This document shows, one piece after another, positions 5,812 to 6,479 of a stretch of DNA of 6,479 nt. Made by a program: the position numbers and the translations under genes. This stretch comes from a bacterium. Its GTDB lineage: Bacteria; Ratteibacteria; UBA8468. Each line of letters begins with the position of its first letter. Position 1 is the first letter of the stretch. The notes beneath the pieces were generated by a model that saw only the letters and a program-made list of their open reading frames with translations, did not search any database and was not told the DNA's origin. Where the stretch lies: positions 1 to 6,479 of the forward strand of contig DAOVGU010000116.1 of NCBI GenBank assembly GCA_030672255.1, written 5' to 3'.

Positions 5812-6039
5812 TCAAATTTTTCAGCTTTTTCTTTTTCTTTATTATTTTAACCTTAATTACGGCAAATATAATCTATCTATAAGTAACCAACCTTTTTAAC
5901 CTTTTCGCTTTTTCAGATTTTGAAGTTATGTTTTATTGTATCACAGAATTATTCTTTATCCAAATTTTTCCTTAACCTGTTTTTCTCTGATTGAAGCCAT
6001 GTTTCTACCCAGATACGATAAACCATGTCTCGTTGCTTT

Positions 6040-6249
6040 TCAAATATGGTACTCATCAATTTCTTCTTTCTTGTCTTCAGACTTTGGCTCGTTTGGGTAT
6101 TCTCTGGGCAAGTCATTTCGAGGGGGTCTTTGTGGGCCTGGTCCTGATTTTAGTTGCTTTGCAATCCACGCAATTATCCAGCCTATCCCAAAACCAACAA
6201 TAAGAGCACAGGTTATTTTTGTTACTGCGTCTAATACCCAGTTGTCCAT
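6040..6249 (-). CDS. Small single-span membrane protein ending in IDEYHI
   Basis: This 69-aa protein has one N-terminal hydrophobic segment (about 10-30, CALIVGFGIGWIIAWIA) followed by a proline-rich, then Lys/Glu/Asp-rich tail (SGPGPQRPPRND to KSEDKKEE) ending in IDEYHI. The ATG at 6247-6249 has a strong AAGGAAGG ribosome binding site. The basic residues after the span suggest that the hydrophilic tail is cytoplasmic. I recognise no family. The gene on its right, cut by the window edge, has the same plan: an FGxG motif in the span, a charged linker and the same last six residues. They are most likely paralogues. The tail could be a docking signal for a shared partner; its role is unknown. 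Confidence 0.75.
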   Translation of the reverse strand: MDNWVLDAVTKITCALIVGFGIGWIIAWIAKQLKSGPGPQRPPRNDLPREYPNEPKSEDKKEEIDEYHI

Positions 6250-6321
6250 ATTCCTTCCTTGATAATATTTTTTTAAATCTGAAGAATAATGGTTAAAGTT
6301 ATCAGAAAAATCTTGGAAAGT

Positions 6322-6479
6322 TTAGATATGATATTCATCAATTTTACTCTCTTGCTTTTTCCCAGCCTCGCTCTCGCTTGTTGGTTCTCCCGGCTTCTTT
6401 TCTGTTCTTGAAACCAGCCATCTTCTGATCCTTATTAAATCATAAACTAATCCGGTACCAAAAAATAAATAAAAAACAG
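6322..6479 (-). CDS. Small membrane protein ending in IDEYHI, N-terminus outside window
   Basis: The frame is open from the right edge and its last 51 codons are visible. They start with a hydrophobic segment (VFYLFFGTGLVYDLI), then basic residues (RIRRWLVSR), a hydrophilic linker (TEKKPGEPTSESEAGKKQESK) and IDEYHI before the stop at 6322-6324. The start codon and the beginning of the span are missing. Layout and final six residues match the downstream 69-aa protein, 72 bp away on the same strand, although the linkers differ. The FGTGLV stretch also lines up with FGIGWI of that protein. This is probably a paralogue in the same operon. Function unknown. Confidence 0.65.
   Translation of the reverse strand, partial: VFYLFFGTGLVYDLIRIRRWLVSRTEKKPGEPTSESEAGKKQESKIDEYHI

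Larger units (their letters stand above)
5503..6039. other. Gene-free 537-bp stretch rich in promoters and inverted repeats
   Basis: No convincing gene lies here on either strand; open frames are short and lack ribosome binding sites. Going leftward, the direction of minus-strand transcription, it holds AT-rich DNA with two copies of TTTTAACCTT (5845-5854 and 5894-5903), an inverted repeat at 5772-5811, tandem minus-strand promoters at 5687-5765 with overlapping inverted repeats, and a leader with a possible hairpin at 5587-5620. A perfect TATAAT also occurs on the minus strand at 5569-5574, but it lacks a recognisable -35 box. The stretch acts at least as the control region of the 170/190-aa operon. 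A replication or transfer origin is possible but has no specific support. Confidence 0.6.
2386..6479. mobile_element. Integrated element in comM, integrase-proximal end; other end outside window
   Basis: Everything right of the comM break is AT-rich and carries only minus-strand genes, opposite to the housekeeping operon. The outermost gene is a large serine recombinase reading toward the junction, the usual arrangement at one end of an integrative element or prophage. The comM 3' portion is not found anywhere to the right, so the element extends beyond the window. Visible cargo is two small IDEYHI-ending membrane proteins, a pair of unrecognised soluble proteins and a tail-anchored-type small protein. 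No capsid, terminase, relaxase or replication gene is visible, so phage, conjugative and satellite types cannot be told apart here. comM is a known insertion target for other elements, such as the AbaR islands of Acinetobacter, which use different enzymes. Confidence 0.85.

Noticed and set aside
5795..5899. A 34-codon plus-strand frame after a promoter-like TTGTCA-16-CATAAT
   Set aside because: There is no ribosome binding site, the product is low-complexity, and the -35 is the near-palindromic complement of the better minus-strand TTGACA.
5845..5903. Direct repeats TTTTAACCTT as replication iterons or CRISPR-like repeats
   Set aside because: There are only two copies in AT-rich DNA, and no replication or Cas gene is present.
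5949..6056. A 35-codon minus-strand frame overlapping the end of the 69-aa gene
   Set aside because: Its ATG arises automatically from the codons for IDE (ATTGATGA), no ribosome binding site of quality precedes it, and the equivalent frame at the neighbouring paralogue differs at every changed position.
5936..6262. Plus-strand open frames of 108 and 70 codons
   Set aside because: They are antisense to the 69-aa membrane gene, which has a strong ribosome binding site, a membrane span and a conserved tail; the plus-strand translations look like neither proteins nor any family.
6273..6338. A 21-codon hydrophobic minus-strand frame between the two small membrane genes
   Set aside because: Same by-product ATG within the IDE codons, no good ribosome binding site, and no similarity to the equivalent frame next door.

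Overview
The window joins two unlike regions. The left part (about 1-2385) is a compact, plus-strand bacterial housekeeping operon: the 3' portion of trmD, then rplS, a YraN-family nuclease-like gene and a comM/yifB-type AAA+ gene. Spacings are 2 bp, 1 bp and a 7-bp overlap. The order trmD-rplS-...-yraN-comM is common in bacteria, here without the rnhB often found between rplS and yraN. Lys/Glu-rich proteins, AGA/AGG arginine codons and a lysine-rich insertion in L19 suggest a low-to-moderate-GC, perhaps uncultivated lineage. I cannot place it more precisely.

The comM gene is cut at its conserved CPCG motif, inside the AAA+ core. The DNA turns AT-rich there, and every gene that follows lies on the minus strand. 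The first is a 566-residue large serine recombinase whose 3' end runs across the junction into comM DNA. This is the expected picture of one end (attL) of an integrated element. The second end and the 3' third of comM are not in the window, so the element continues past position 6479.

Reading the element in its transcription direction (right to left), it holds: a truncated small membrane protein at the right edge; a second small membrane protein; a gene-free stretch of about 540 bp dense in promoters and inverted repeats; an overlapping pair of unrecognised soluble proteins (170 and 190 aa); and an 89-aa tail-anchored-type membrane protein co-transcribed with the integrase from a near-consensus promoter.

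The most interesting observations are four. The two small membrane proteins end in the same peptide, IDEYHI, and all differences between the two coding stretches are silent. Two tandem promoters carry an inverted pair of ATCACAATT boxes in matching positions, plus a TGGGGTA/TACCCCA dyad around one -10 box. A dyad lies exactly at the comM/element junction. The integrase's last ten or so codons appear to be supplied by host DNA. The cargo's function cannot be read from sequence alone, and no known defence, toxin or resistance family was recognised.
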